This document shows positions 31,387 through 38,382 of a stretch of 64,000 nt of DNA, in pieces (the first letter of the stretch is position 1; each line of letters begins with the position of its first letter). Origin of the DNA: a virus. The notes below the pieces were generated by a model. That model did no database searches. It was not told the origin of the DNA and saw only the letters and a list, made by a program, of their open reading frames with translations. The DNA lies in IMG/VR virus record IMGVR_UViG_3300042302_000730, positions 1 to 64,000 of that record; one strand, given 5' to 3'. Made by a program: the position numbers and the translations under genes.

Positions 31387-31415
31387 AGTCTATCAGAATT
31401 AGCAGACATTTACAA
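31387..31415 (-). promoter_or_regulatory. promoter, TTGTAA-17-TAGACT
   Basis: -35 at 31410-31415, -10 at 31387-31392. Confidence 0.7.
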
Positions 31416-31456
31416 CCTACTAGCCAGTAATTCCAAATAATGAGACGCTCAAGTCT

Positions 31457-31472
31457 TGTGAGAAAAATCACA
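31457..31472. promoter_or_regulatory. Crp-like site
   Basis: TGTGAGAAAAATCACA; both arms are perfect, the core TA is missing. Centre 84.5 bp upstream of the predicted start of the 31349 transcript. Confidence 0.62.
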
Positions 31473-31483
31473 TCGTACGTAAG

Positions 31484-31492
31484 TTATCCACA
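31484..31492 (+). promoter_or_regulatory. DnaA box
   Basis: TTATCCACA, perfect. Two more in the opposite orientation at 32061 and 32103. Confidence 0.65.
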
Positions 31493-31527
31493 GCCTGTGT
31501 ACGACACGCCAGGTGCGCCGGGTTTTT

Positions 31528-31653
31528 TTATTGCAATTTATTTTTATGTTTTGTTTTTCTTGAATACTTTTTTTTATTTGGAATTGGAGTCGCAGCATTA
31601 CTACGACGCAATTCTTGAATACGAATAATTTTGTTTTTTATTTCTTTTAACAT
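31528..31653 (-). CDS. small basic protein
   Basis: 41 residues (MLKEIKNKIIRIQELRRSNA), Lys/Arg-rich; may bind nucleic acid. It starts 4 nt after the stop of the gene upstream. Confidence 0.55.
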   Translation of the reverse strand: MLKEIKNKIIRIQELRRSNAATPIPNKKKYSRKTKHKNKLQ

Positions 31654-31657
31654 TTTA

Positions 31658-31759
31658 TTATTCCCAACAACTAGAACATTTAACAGTTAAGTCTTCTGCT
31701 TCATCAGCAGGAAGCGATAGCACAAAGCCATCGCAAACTTTACAAAATAAATCTATCAT
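31658..31759 (-). CDS. small zinc-ribbon protein
   Basis: 33 residues: LFCKVCDGF...VKCSSCWE, two CxxC knuckles. It starts at the stop of the upstream gene. Confidence 0.6.
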   Translation of the reverse strand: MIDLFCKVCDGFVLSLPADEAEDLTVKCSSCWE

Positions 31760-31933
31760 TTACTTACCAACTTTCCAAGAAGTCCAATAAGACATGAAGT
31801 CATTATCCTCACGATAGTGAGAAGTTATATTCTGCTCACAATTCTCGCAGAAGGTAAATCTTTCGTCATTAACGATAGAGATAGCATTTTTATTAGGTGT
31901 ATGCTTACACACTTTATTTATAACTGAATTCAT
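31760..31933 (-). CDS. small zinc-finger-like protein
   Basis: 57 residues: VCKHTPN and FCENCEQNITSHY give a C..H/CxxC site. First gene of the leftward operon from the control region; AGAAAGGAA before the start. Confidence 0.65.
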   Translation of the reverse strand: MNSVINKVCKHTPNKNAISIVNDERFTFCENCEQNITSHYREDNDFMSYWTSWKVGK

Positions 31934-31984
31934 TTGAATTCCTTTCTAAGTTTGAGAACCTTTCTCAACTTTCTTTATACTAGA

Positions 31985-32013
31985 AGTATAACACCTACCA
32001 CTGACATTTACTG
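31985..32013 (-). promoter_or_regulatory. leftward promoter, CAGTAA-17-TATACT
   Basis: -35 at 32008-32013 (weak), -10 at 31985-31990. Confidence 0.65.
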
Positions 32014-32023
32014 ACTAGTAGGT

Positions 32024-32040
32024 AGGACAAATCGGACATT
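32024..32040. promoter_or_regulatory. GGACAAAWCGGACATT-type repeat, copy 4
   Basis: AGGACAAATCGGACATT next to the leftward promoter's -35 and 6 bp from a Crp-like site. Confidence 0.55.
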
Positions 32041-32046
32041 GTGTCG

Positions 32047-32062
32047 TGTGATGTAGGTCATG
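32047..32062. promoter_or_regulatory. Crp/GlxR-like site
   Basis: TGTGATGTAGGTCATG; the right arm is degenerate. Centre 76.5 bp from the predicted leftward start. It adjoins a DnaA box. Confidence 0.58.
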
Positions 32063-32069
32063 TGGATAA
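32061..32069 (-). promoter_or_regulatory. DnaA box
   Basis: TGTGGATAA, reverse complement of TTATCCACA. Confidence 0.65.
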
Positions 32070-32088
32070 CTTAAGCGTGAAATGGGTA

Positions 32089-32104
32089 TGTGATCTATAT
32101 CATG
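32089..32104. promoter_or_regulatory. Crp/GlxR-like site
   Basis: TGTGATCTATATCATG, also joined directly to a DnaA box, so the unit TGATNTANNTCATGTGGATAAC is duplicated at 32050 and 32092. Confidence 0.55.
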
Positions 32105-32111
32105 TGGATAA
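32103..32111 (-). promoter_or_regulatory. DnaA box
   Basis: TGTGGATAA, perfect. Confidence 0.65.
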
Positions 32112-32143
32112 CTCTCTCAGACACACCCGATAGCGCCGGGCTA

Positions 32144-32161
32144 CATGTCCAATATGTCCGA
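32144..32161. promoter_or_regulatory. inverted GGACAT-type repeat, copy 5
   Basis: CATGTCCAATATGTCCGA, the opposite orientation of the other copies, upstream of the rightward promoter. Confidence 0.45.
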
Positions 32162-32168
32162 ATTGTCG

Positions 32169-32184
32169 TGTGGTGTATATCACT
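32169..32184. promoter_or_regulatory. Crp/GlxR-like site
   Basis: TGTGGTGTATATCACT (two arm mismatches). Centre 75.5 bp upstream of the predicted rightward start. Confidence 0.55.
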
Positions 32185-32216
32185 AATTACATGCGTGTTA
32201 TTTACGGCGTGTCGTC

Positions 32217-32245
32217 TTGACTTTTGGGGTTATCTCTGCTATAAT
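32217..32245 (+). promoter_or_regulatory. rightward promoter, TTGACT-17-TGCTATAAT
   Basis: -35 at 32217-32222, -10 at 32240-32245, extended TGC. The leader of about 250 nt to the gene at 32503 contains the 17-bp repeats. Confidence 0.8.
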
Positions 32246-32278
32246 TCCATTATACAAAAAAATAAAGAAGCAGACTCA

Positions 32279-32398
32279 ATGAGCCTAGCAAATAACCCTC
32301 GATAAGAGGATGAGCCTAGCAAGTAAGTGAGTTAGAGATTAGATAGCCTCAATGAGCCTACCAAATAAGCCTAGCAATAGGATGAGCGTAGCAATTAA
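32279..32398 (+). repeat. five direct repeats, ATGAGCCTAGCAAATAA
   Basis: Copies at 32279, 32310, 32352, 32368 (partial) and 32382. Three start tiny frames (MSLANNPR, MSLASK and one of 16 residues). AAAGAAG precedes the first. They could be iterons of an origin or leader-peptide units. Confidence 0.65.
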
Positions 32399-32413
32399 GT
32401 GAGGTATCTCACA
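32398..32413. promoter_or_regulatory. Crp/GlxR-like site
   Basis: AGTGAGGTATCTCACA. Centre 64.5 bp from the predicted start of the promoter at 32435-32463. Confidence 0.65.
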
Positions 32414-32434
32414 CCACGACACTAGGGGAAAGTC

Positions 32435-32463
32435 CCCAAAATGTCAGTCCCCCCTGCTAGACT
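32435..32463 (+). promoter_or_regulatory. promoter with weak -35 (CCCAAA-17-TAGACT)
   Basis: -10 at 32458-32463 with TGC before it; ATGTC follows the -35 as in the leftward set. Confidence 0.55.
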
Positions 32464-32502
32464 AGGGGGTATAAAGAAAGTATCTTGAAAGGATAACTAT
32501 AA

Positions 32503-32703
32503 ATGATAAACAATAACCCTAACAATAACATTATTGCGGATATTAGAAAAGCCCAACAGGCTCGCTATGCTAAAGAGCATGCGCTTGCTATGGAAAGTTT
32601 TCCATGGATTGCTGAGAGCATTAACGCTTATCGCAACGCTACTCCTGAGCAATTAGCACAGGTAGAGGCTATCACTTCTAATAGATTAGGATTCTCGCTA
32701 TGA
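32503..32703 (+). CDS. small hypothetical protein
   Basis: 66 residues (MINNNPNNNIIADIRKAQQARYAKEH), helical. AAAGGA before the ATG. First gene of the rightward operon. Confidence 0.65.
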   Translation: MINNNPNNNIIADIRKAQQARYAKEHALAMESFPWIAESINAYRNATPEQLAQVEAITSNRLGFSL

Positions 32704-32792
32704 CTAACGCTGATAAGATTAACGAAGCCATAGAGGCTTTACAAAATGCTAACAAAGCGTTAGTAGAGATGTTCGGAGAGGACGAAGAATAA
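32700..32792 (+). CDS. very small acidic protein
   Basis: 30 residues (MTNADKINEAIEALQNANKA), ending GEDEE. ATGA overlap with the previous gene and direct abutment to the next. Confidence 0.55.
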   Translation: MTNADKINEAIEALQNANKALVEMFGEDEE

Positions 32793-32930
32793 ATGGAATT
32801 ATATTTTGATCTAGACTACTTTAGTCTATACATTGACAGCATTGGTCTAGCACTAGACATACCATCATGGTTATTAGTTGGCACTATTGCTTTCATCTAT
32901 TCAATTAAGTTAATTAGGAGAGATAGATGA
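32793..32930 (+). CDS. small membrane protein
   Basis: 45 residues with a helix WLLVGTIAFIYSIKL. Overlaps the next gene (ATGA). Confidence 0.62.
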   Translation: MELYFDLDYFSLYIDSIGLALDIPSWLLVGTIAFIYSIKLIRRDR

Positions 32931-33112
32931 TAACAGTAGAACTAACATCAGTAAGCGGTACAGTAAAAGAGATGCCGTTTGAAAACAAGGACAGGGTGTT
33001 AGAGTTTATCGAGAGATATGCTGACGCATTACCATTAGGAACAGCGGTTAACATTAACGCACCGCTAATTGGTATTCATTCGGGTTGGATACAAGGACGC
33101 AAGAGTGTCTGA
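32927..33112 (+). CDS. small protein paralogous to the gene at 30743
   Basis: 61 residues: ITVELTSVSGTVKEMPFENK then VLEFIERYADALPLGTAVNI. AGGAG upstream. The same fold exists on both sides of the putative origin. Confidence 0.66.
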   Translation: MITVELTSVSGTVKEMPFENKDRVLEFIERYADALPLGTAVNINAPLIGIHSGWIQGRKSV

Positions 33113-33206
33113 GTATTCTGCTGAACAGTTAAGACGCAAGGCCCATCTAGACAATGGTGGGACACTTGCTGACTACGATAGGACACACTACCCAGAGCAA
33201 GCATAG
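33105..33206 (+). CDS. small hypothetical protein (GTG start)
   Basis: 33 residues (MSEYSAEQLRRKAHLDNGGT). AAGGA 9 nt upstream. Overlaps the previous gene by 8 bp. The 33207-33343 spacer holds only the next promoter. Confidence 0.5.
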   Translation: MSEYSAEQLRRKAHLDNGGTLADYDRTHYPEQA

Positions 33207-33343
33207 AGGGCTTCCCCCCTTTATGTGCTCACTATATTTTGTGGTTTTTATTTTCTAAATGCTGCATCGTACATCTAAACAAAATATTCAGATTTTGTCA
33301 AAATAAAAATTTTTTCAGATTTTCCAGGTAGTATAATAAAGAT

Positions 33344-33502
33344 ATGTGTCAACACGCTTATACCTATGTAGGACATGGCTTATGCCGATACTGTGGTTTG
33401 ACAACGCACGATCCTGATTGGAATACAATTAATGCGGGGTATGCAGCATACAGAGAAAAAGTCGGATTCTTCTTCAATAACAACACCTGGTGGACTATAT
33501 AG
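33344..33502 (+). CDS. small zinc-finger-like protein
   Basis: 52 residues: MCQHAYTYVGHGLCRYCGLTTHD. TATAAT (33332-33337) lies 6 nt before the ATG. Confidence 0.66.
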   Translation: MCQHAYTYVGHGLCRYCGLTTHDPDWNTINAGYAAYREKVGFFFNNNTWWTI

Positions 33503-33517
33503 TAGTATAATAAATTC

Positions 33518-33616
33518 ATGAAAAGATTCTTAATGAGAGTAATTGCATTACAAGTTATTGCATCAATAATTATAATTGGTTTGGCAGTAATATTTTTCGG
33601 GGTATTTGGTCAATGA
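33518..33616 (+). CDS. small membrane protein
   Basis: 32 residues, one helix (IALQVIASIIIIGLAVIFFGV). TATAAT (33506-33511), 6 nt gap; ATGA overlap with the next gene. Confidence 0.62.
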   Translation: MKRFLMRVIALQVIASIIIIGLAVIFFGVFGQ

Positions 33617-33795
33617 GCGAGTATCCAGATTCTTGGAGTAGACAAACTCCTAAAGGATATGAAACACCCCTTAACATAGCAAGATTACAAGATAACGAAC
33701 CTGTTATAAATGATGGTTTGGCGTTAAAGGTTTTTCAAGAATTTTGTTGCGATGGCTGTACTTGTAAATCTGAGGTAGATCACTCTCTAGATTAG
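33613..33795 (+). CDS. small Cys-containing protein
   Basis: 60 residues, with CCDGCTC near the C-terminus that may bind metal. Coupled to the gene before; its end overlaps the convergent oxygenase gene. Confidence 0.6.
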   Translation: MSEYPDSWSRQTPKGYETPLNIARLQDNEPVINDGLALKVFQEFCCDGCTCKSEVDHSLD

Positions 33796-34535
33796 TTTGT
33801 TCTTGTTGCTCTACTGCCAAACTCTTTTGCAATTGCAACAGCCTCTTCAATAGTTTGACCATCAGACATGCCTGTACAATCTGTATTGGTGTTTTTGTCT
33901 TCAGTGCCTGCAATTGTTAACATGTCTTTGTATTTTTCTTGCAAAGCACGTTGTTTTTCGAGCATGATGTCAAAATGATTTTCTGGATATAGGTCATTAT
34001 TAGTATCTGTCCAGGCCTGACACAACAAAATATCATAATATTCATGTGGTTCAAATTTCATATCTGGTCTCCAATGAACATCTTGATTTCCAGTAAACCA
34101 TACAGCAGAACCATACTCTCCCATATCAAATTTTTTATCTTCTACATAAAAATCCCATTGCTTACTGCTTTTAAGTCTCACTGTAGCGGTGTACATAGTT
34201 TTATTTACAACAACATCTGCGTGGGGAACTAAGTTTGGAGCCCCACCACTATCATGCGTGTATCGGCAAAAAATTAAAACTATATTCTCATATGAAACAT
34301 TACCTTGGCCTAGTTCTTCTGCTTTATTTTTAATAACATCAATCAGTTCTTTCGGCCAGTCTCTATTACTTGTAATAAAACCATTATTTGAAAACTTAAA
34401 CATTTCTGCATATGGATCATTTTTTTCTGTAAGACCCTTTTCTATTTTTGCATCAATAACGCCATAGACAAGGTCCATTTCTTTTTCTGTAAAAAATTTA
34501 TCTATTTCAATTGGTTCTATTCTTTTAACACTCAT
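33792..34535 (-). CDS. 2OG-Fe(II) oxygenase, HWR subfamily
   Basis: 247 residues from the ATG at 34535, where a TATAAT (34542-34547) is 6 nt upstream; the frame open to 34562 crosses it. VPHADVVVN (H-x-D) and GNQDVHWRP (distal His, Arg) match the genes at 5685 and 7752. The C-terminal 40 residues, with GQTIEEAVAIAKEFG, are an extra small helical tail. Confidence 0.72.
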   Translation of the reverse strand: MSVKRIEPIEIDKFFTEKEMDLVYGVIDAKIEKGLTEKNDPYAEMFKFSNNGFITSNRDWPKELIDVIKNKAEELGQGNVSYENIVLIFCRYTHDSGGAPNLVPHADVVVNKTMYTATVRLKSSKQWDFYVEDKKFDMGEYGSAVWFTGNQDVHWRPDMKFEPHEYYDILLCQAWTDTNNDLYPENHFDIMLEKQRALQEKYKDMLTIAGTEDKNTNTDCTGMSDGQTIEEAVAIAKEFGSRATRTN

Positions 34536-34555
34536 GTAATCATTATAACACGCTT

Positions 34556-34756
34556 TTACCACTTATCAATTGGACATTTAGCATTTTCTAGCGTAGTCTT
34601 TAATTTCATAAAGCATCCACACTTACGACAGGTTTCAGTCTTAGGTCTAAAATATTCACATGCTCTACATATTTTTAAGCGGGAATTAACAAGATCCTCT
34701 TGGCTTCTTGGCTGATTAGGATTAAACAAATCCCAAGGCTTAACGTCATCGGACAT
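34556..34756 (-). CDS. small zinc-binding protein (DUF6171-like)
   Basis: 66 residues from the ATG at 34756. ICRACEYFRPKTETCRKCGCFM: several CxxC groups. It resembles small phage zinc proteins near tail genes. Overlaps the 21-residue gene upstream. Confidence 0.68.
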   Translation of the reverse strand: MSDDVKPWDLFNPNQPRSQEDLVNSRLKICRACEYFRPKTETCRKCGCFMKLKTTLENAKCPIDKW

Positions 34757-34811
34757 ATTTCTTAATAACAGCCATAAGCCCAATAGTAAACATAATCAAA
34801 CCTATTGCCAT
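34746..34811 (-). CDS. tiny membrane peptide
   Basis: 21 residues (MAIGLIMFTIGLMAVIKKYVR). The start overlaps the upstream stop (TAATG); GGAG 3 nt before. Bridges two genes. Confidence 0.45.
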   Translation of the reverse strand: MAIGLIMFTIGLMAVIKKYVR

Positions 34812-35569
34812 TATCTCCATTCCATCTCCTGGTTATACGTCACACTATACTCGCCTGAGTATATTTCTGCATAAGATATTATATCGTTCATATAACGCAT
34901 AAGGGTGTTTATACCAACCTTATCAGCCATATAGCGCTTACCCGTAGTTATTGGTAGATGTTTTATCCCCTCGGAAATTAGAGCAGCATTTAACGTAACT
35001 AGATACCTATCTAGTCCAAACCTTCTTGATACAAAAGATTGTGTTGGATACTTTGCTCGGATATCTGATATATCTAAGGTTTTTTCAATAATTGGTTTGA
35101 TATCCACTTCTCTAAGCCTACTAGACCATCTAAGCATGTTAGCGCTGTAATTGTCCATATTAGTTAGTGTTGAATCAGCGTGAGCCATGCGTTTAAGGTC
35201 ATACAGGTCTAAATCAACCTCTATTGCCGACGAAATTAAAAAACAGGTTGCGTAAGGAAACTTAGAGGTATACATTTTCGTATTCCAAAAACGATTTGGA
35301 TTAAACGACGAATCAGCCATATTGTCATTTTCAATTCTCATATGATTTCCGACCGAAACAAAATCTTTTGTATTCATATCGCAATCCAAAAAAAGACACT
35401 CTTCAGGCTTAACATCGTCAGCAAGACATAACAAATTTTTATCGTACGTACCAACAACAACCGAATCAAATTTTCGACTTAACAACTCCGCCGACATAAA
35501 ACCATCAATATCTGGAGAGATTATAATTTTTTGAAACTTACTTAGCGTTTCCAATATAGCGTCTTTCAT
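34811..35569 (-). CDS. DHH-phosphoesterase-like protein
   Basis: 252 residues. KIIISPDIDGFMSAELL resembles motif I (D-x-D-G) of the DHH family (RecJ, NrnA), with LFLDCDMN as motif II. The DHH motif itself reads VGNHMRI, so the active site may be incomplete. It could be a degenerate nuclease/phosphatase. AGGAG before the start. Confidence 0.55.
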   Translation of the reverse strand: MKDAILETLSKFQKIIISPDIDGFMSAELLSRKFDSVVVGTYDKNLLCLADDVKPEECLFLDCDMNTKDFVSVGNHMRIENDNMADSSFNPNRFWNTKMYTSKFPYATCFLISSAIEVDLDLYDLKRMAHADSTLTNMDNYSANMLRWSSRLREVDIKPIIEKTLDISDIRAKYPTQSFVSRRFGLDRYLVTLNAALISEGIKHLPITTGKRYMADKVGINTLMRYMNDIISYAEIYSGEYSVTYNQEMEWR

Positions 35570-35610
35570 TTTTAATTTCTCCTAAATAATAATGTTATAA
35601 TTACTTTATT

Positions 35611-35877
35611 ATGTCAACAACTGATACCGCAGCCCTAATTGTATCTATCTTTACTATTGTAGCATTTGTCATTGGAAGTATCAAGTGGTTAACAAAACAC
35701 TATTTTGACGAAATACTATCTGAAATTCGCCCCAATTCTGGATCAAGTTTAAAGGACCAGGTCACAAGGTTAGAGGTTCGGATGACAGAAGCAAATGAGA
35801 TGAGAAAAGAGATGGACGCTAAAATAGATAAAATGTTTGATGCTCTATTATCCCATATATCAAAAACTGAAAAATAA
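35611..35877 (+). CDS. membrane protein with coiled coil (DUF2746-like)
   Basis: 88 residues: helix AALIVSIFTIVAFVIGSIKWL then a coiled coil (VTRLEVRMTEANEMRKEMDAKIDKMF). TATAAT (35596-35601), 9 nt gap. Lysis-associated membrane protein is possible. The 35878-36071 spacer holds only the next promoter. Confidence 0.65.
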   Translation: MSTTDTAALIVSIFTIVAFVIGSIKWLTKHYFDEILSEIRPNSGSSLKDQVTRLEVRMTEANEMRKEMDAKIDKMFDALLSHISKTEK

Positions 35878-36071
35878 TTTTTTACTATATATAATATATA
35901 AAGATATCTAAGGTTTAAAGGTATTCTTTTTTCTTTATATATTTTAAGTATACACTATAGATTTTGTATCCTGGGGCCAAATCTTAAAGAGTGAGACAGT
36001 TTTTTAAAAGTTACCAAATTGTTATAAAACCTTCATATATTTTTTTTGATATTTAGTGGTATAATCCTATT

Positions 36072-36458
36072 ATGTCTTCTTGCGAAAATGAGATTTTTGG
36101 GTCAGATCCAGCAAATATTAAATGGACCATTGTCCGTGGTGATACTTGCACCCTAAGAGTTGATTTTTTAAACAATGACGAAGTTACATATATTGATACC
36201 GATGATTGGTCATACACGGCCAGTGCTTATGATAAAAAGACAGATGTTATAGATGAATTAGAGGTTGTATCATATGACGGATATGTTATTATTACTGCCC
36301 CTGCCGAAATTACATCATTTTGGGGAAGCACCTATAATGGAATTGTAGCAGAGTTAACTTTTGACCTACAGGTTGCACTAAATGATGTAAATAAAACTAT
36401 TTGGACTCCTGTTCTTGGAACTATATCTGTAATTGGCAATGTGTCTGGAAGTTTATAA
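36072..36458 (+). CDS. LtfC/DUF7264-like tail beta-sandwich protein
   Basis: 128 residues. IKWTIVRGDTCTLRVDF has the R-G-D-T-x-x-x-R-V signature shared with the genes at 37403 and 42818. TATAAT (36060-36065) lies 6 nt before the ATG. Structural tail component by context. Confidence 0.68.
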   Translation: MSSCENEIFGSDPANIKWTIVRGDTCTLRVDFLNNDEVTYIDTDDWSYTASAYDKKTDVIDELEVVSYDGYVIITAPAEITSFWGSTYNGIVAELTFDLQVALNDVNKTIWTPVLGTISVIGNVSGSL

Positions 36459-36556
36459 TGGCTATCGTTAAAGTTAGTAATGTTAAGAGTAATTTGCCAG
36501 ATGTTATTCGTATAACTGCATCTGGAGTTAGCAAAACAATAAAAATAAAGAAGTAA
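36458..36556 (+). CDS. small protein of the tail operon
   Basis: 32 residues (MAIVKVSNVKSNLPDVIRITASG). One-base overlap with the gene before; the position matches the gene at 43228 after the second RGDT protein. Confidence 0.58.
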   Translation: MAIVKVSNVKSNLPDVIRITASGVSKTIKIKK

Positions 36557-36560
36557 CCTT

Positions 36561-37283
36561 ATGGCAATAAGTAAAAACGTGCCAACGCCATTTGCAACAA
36601 AAGATGCATATATTGAAAAAGTTATAGAAGCGCAACAAAACATAACCCCAGAAACTTTTCCCACACCTCAAACATATGTTCCAATTCAAGGTCCACAAGG
36701 ACCCCAAGGTTTACCAGGACTAGAAGGCGCACAAGGCCCTAAAGGCGACCCTGGACTTACAGGGCCTCCAGGTGCAAAAGGAAAAGAAGGAAAGCCTGGT
36801 AAAGACGGAATATCTTTATCTGGACAACAACCAGGTTGGGCAAAATATTATAATTCGCAAACACAAAAAATAAATTTAGGAATAACCGAAGGAGATAAAG
36901 GTTGGGTAACTCTTAATTTTAAAAGAAAGTTAAGTAATGAAGAGTTTTTGCCCAAAGACAACGAACGGCTATGGATTGACGAAGCACAAGGGTTTAATTT
37001 CTTAGGCCTTAAGGTAGGAACAAAAATACAGATTTCTTACAGTATTCAATTATCAACTTACTCTGCAAACACTGACGTTTGGGTAAGAACGCTTTTTACA
37101 AAAAATAACACAGAGCATGTAAATTTTGTGGGATCTTTAAAATATCAAAATACTTATGATTTTGTTATAGATCAAACCTTGTATATAGAAGATGCATCTT
37201 TTAAAGGCATAGCAAAGCCACAAATAAGGACTGACTTCCCCTCAGATATGATTTTAAAAAGCATGACTATTTCTATCTGTTAA
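36561..37283 (+). CDS. collagen-like tail fibre protein
   Basis: 240 residues. Residues about 43-86 are Gly-X-Y triplets ([20 protein letters not shown] and on), able to trimerise as a triple helix. The C-terminal 145 residues are a beta-rich globular domain, probably the receptor or host-binding tip. The proline-rich triplets are possible substrates of the many prolyl-hydroxylase-like genes. Confidence 0.85.
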   Translation: MAISKNVPTPFATKDAYIEKVIEAQQNITPETFPTPQTYVPIQGPQGPQGLPGLEGAQGPKGDPGLTGPPGAKGKEGKPGKDGISLSGQQPGWAKYYNSQTQKINLGITEGDKGWVTLNFKRKLSNEEFLPKDNERLWIDEAQGFNFLGLKVGTKIQISYSIQLSTYSANTDVWVRTLFTKNNTEHVNFVGSLKYQNTYDFVIDQTLYIEDASFKGIAKPQIRTDFPSDMILKSMTISIC

Positions 37284-37308
37284 TGGTATAATGATAACGC
37301 TTTAAAAA

Positions 37309-37379
37309 TTTGAGTTCGTCTAATGGTCGGACCCCAGGTTCCGAACCTGACAATGAAGGTCCGATTCCTTCACTCAAAG
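37309..37379 (+). tRNA. tRNA-Arg(CCG)
   Basis: Acceptor TTTGAGT pairs with ACTCAAA, D-arm GTC...GGAC, anticodon arm CAGG-TTCCGAA-CCTG with CCG, T-arm GAAGG-TCCGATT-CCTTC. TATAAT at 37287-37292 upstream. It lies inside the tail-gene array. Confidence 0.9.
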
Positions 37380-37402
37380 ATTAAAGCACAAGGAGACAAA
37401 AA

Positions 37403-37765
37403 ATGGCATTTCCAGGAACATATAACTTTAACTACTACCGTGGAGACACACACCAATTTGTTCTTTCTCCAAAAAATTCTGATGGAACAGTTTTTGCATT
37501 AGATAGTTATGCTCCAGCAGGAGTAAACAGTGCAATTTATACAATTGCTACGGCTCGAGGAGTTGCAGGAACAAAAACCTCTGCACAGGCGGTAATTAAT
37601 ACAACTAACGATACTGTTGTTTGCACTATCTTGCCAGCAGTTGGAAGAACTCTTGCTGCAGGAACCTACGTGTATGATATCCAGATAAATTCTAGTTCTA
37701 CGAATATCATTACATTGCTTACTGGAAACATTACAATAACCGATGACGTTACTGGAGCAATTTAA
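37403..37765 (+). CDS. tail beta-sandwich protein (RGDT family)
   Basis: 120 residues. FNYYRGDTHQFVLSP followed by beta strands and GTYVYDIQI. Relative of 36072 and 42818. GGAGAC before the ATG. Confidence 0.66.
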   Translation: MAFPGTYNFNYYRGDTHQFVLSPKNSDGTVFALDSYAPAGVNSAIYTIATARGVAGTKTSAQAVINTTNDTVVCTILPAVGRTLAAGTYVYDIQINSSSTNIITLLTGNITITDDVTGAI

Positions 37766-38358
37766 TGTCAGTAGAAGTTTTAGTTAATACTGACGACATT
37801 ACAGTTTTAGGACCTCCAGCAGAAGTTAAAGTTCAATTAGACATTGGCGCCACTGGAAATCGTGGCAGTCAGGTGTTTGTAGGAACTGGGAATCCAAATG
37901 CAATTACAATAGGCCAAACTCCAATTTTAAACGATTTATATATTAATAATGCTCCAGGAAACGAATACTCATATCTATATCAATACATCTCTAGTCTTGG
38001 AACTAATACTTGGGTCCCAATTTTAAAAGTTAACCCAACTATTTATTCAGCAAATCATCTTGTCTCTAACTGGACATCCGGCAGCGCAAACATAACAATT
38101 CCAATTGCAAATATTGTTCAAATAACTGGAACTCCATTAACAGAAGAAAATTTTTCAATTAAGTTTTCAGTAGGACACTCTAACCCTGTTGCAGCCTCAA
38201 TATCTTCTGTTGCGATAACTGGCTCTAGCAATGAAAACTTAGTAATAACTCTTAAAGCAGCCGAACTAACTTCTGGAACTTGGCAAAACCTATCAGCCCC
38301 AGTTACGGTACACACTTTAATTACAGTTATTTTAGAGCCAATTTCAGAGGAATCGTGA
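37765..38358 (+). CDS. tail-associated protein
   Basis: 197 residues. VQLDIGATGNRGSQVFVGTGNPN is a segment common in actinophage minor tail proteins; the rest is Ser/Thr-rich beta. One-base overlap with the previous gene. Confidence 0.65.
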   Translation: MSVEVLVNTDDITVLGPPAEVKVQLDIGATGNRGSQVFVGTGNPNAITIGQTPILNDLYINNAPGNEYSYLYQYISSLGTNTWVPILKVNPTIYSANHLVSNWTSGSANITIPIANIVQITGTPLTEENFSIKFSVGHSNPVAASISSVAITGSSNENLVITLKAAELTSGTWQNLSAPVTVHTLITVILEPISEES

Positions 38359-38382
38359 TATAATAAATGAAGGCGGTGAACT

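Noticed and set aside
31440-31628. Plus-strand frame of 62 codons
   Set aside because: Overlaps a Crp-like site, a DnaA box and the opposite-strand basic protein gene; no ribosome site.
32090-32305. Plus-strand frame of 71 codons in the control region
   Set aside because: It runs through Crp sites, DnaA boxes, the promoter and the first repeat; no ribosome site at its start.
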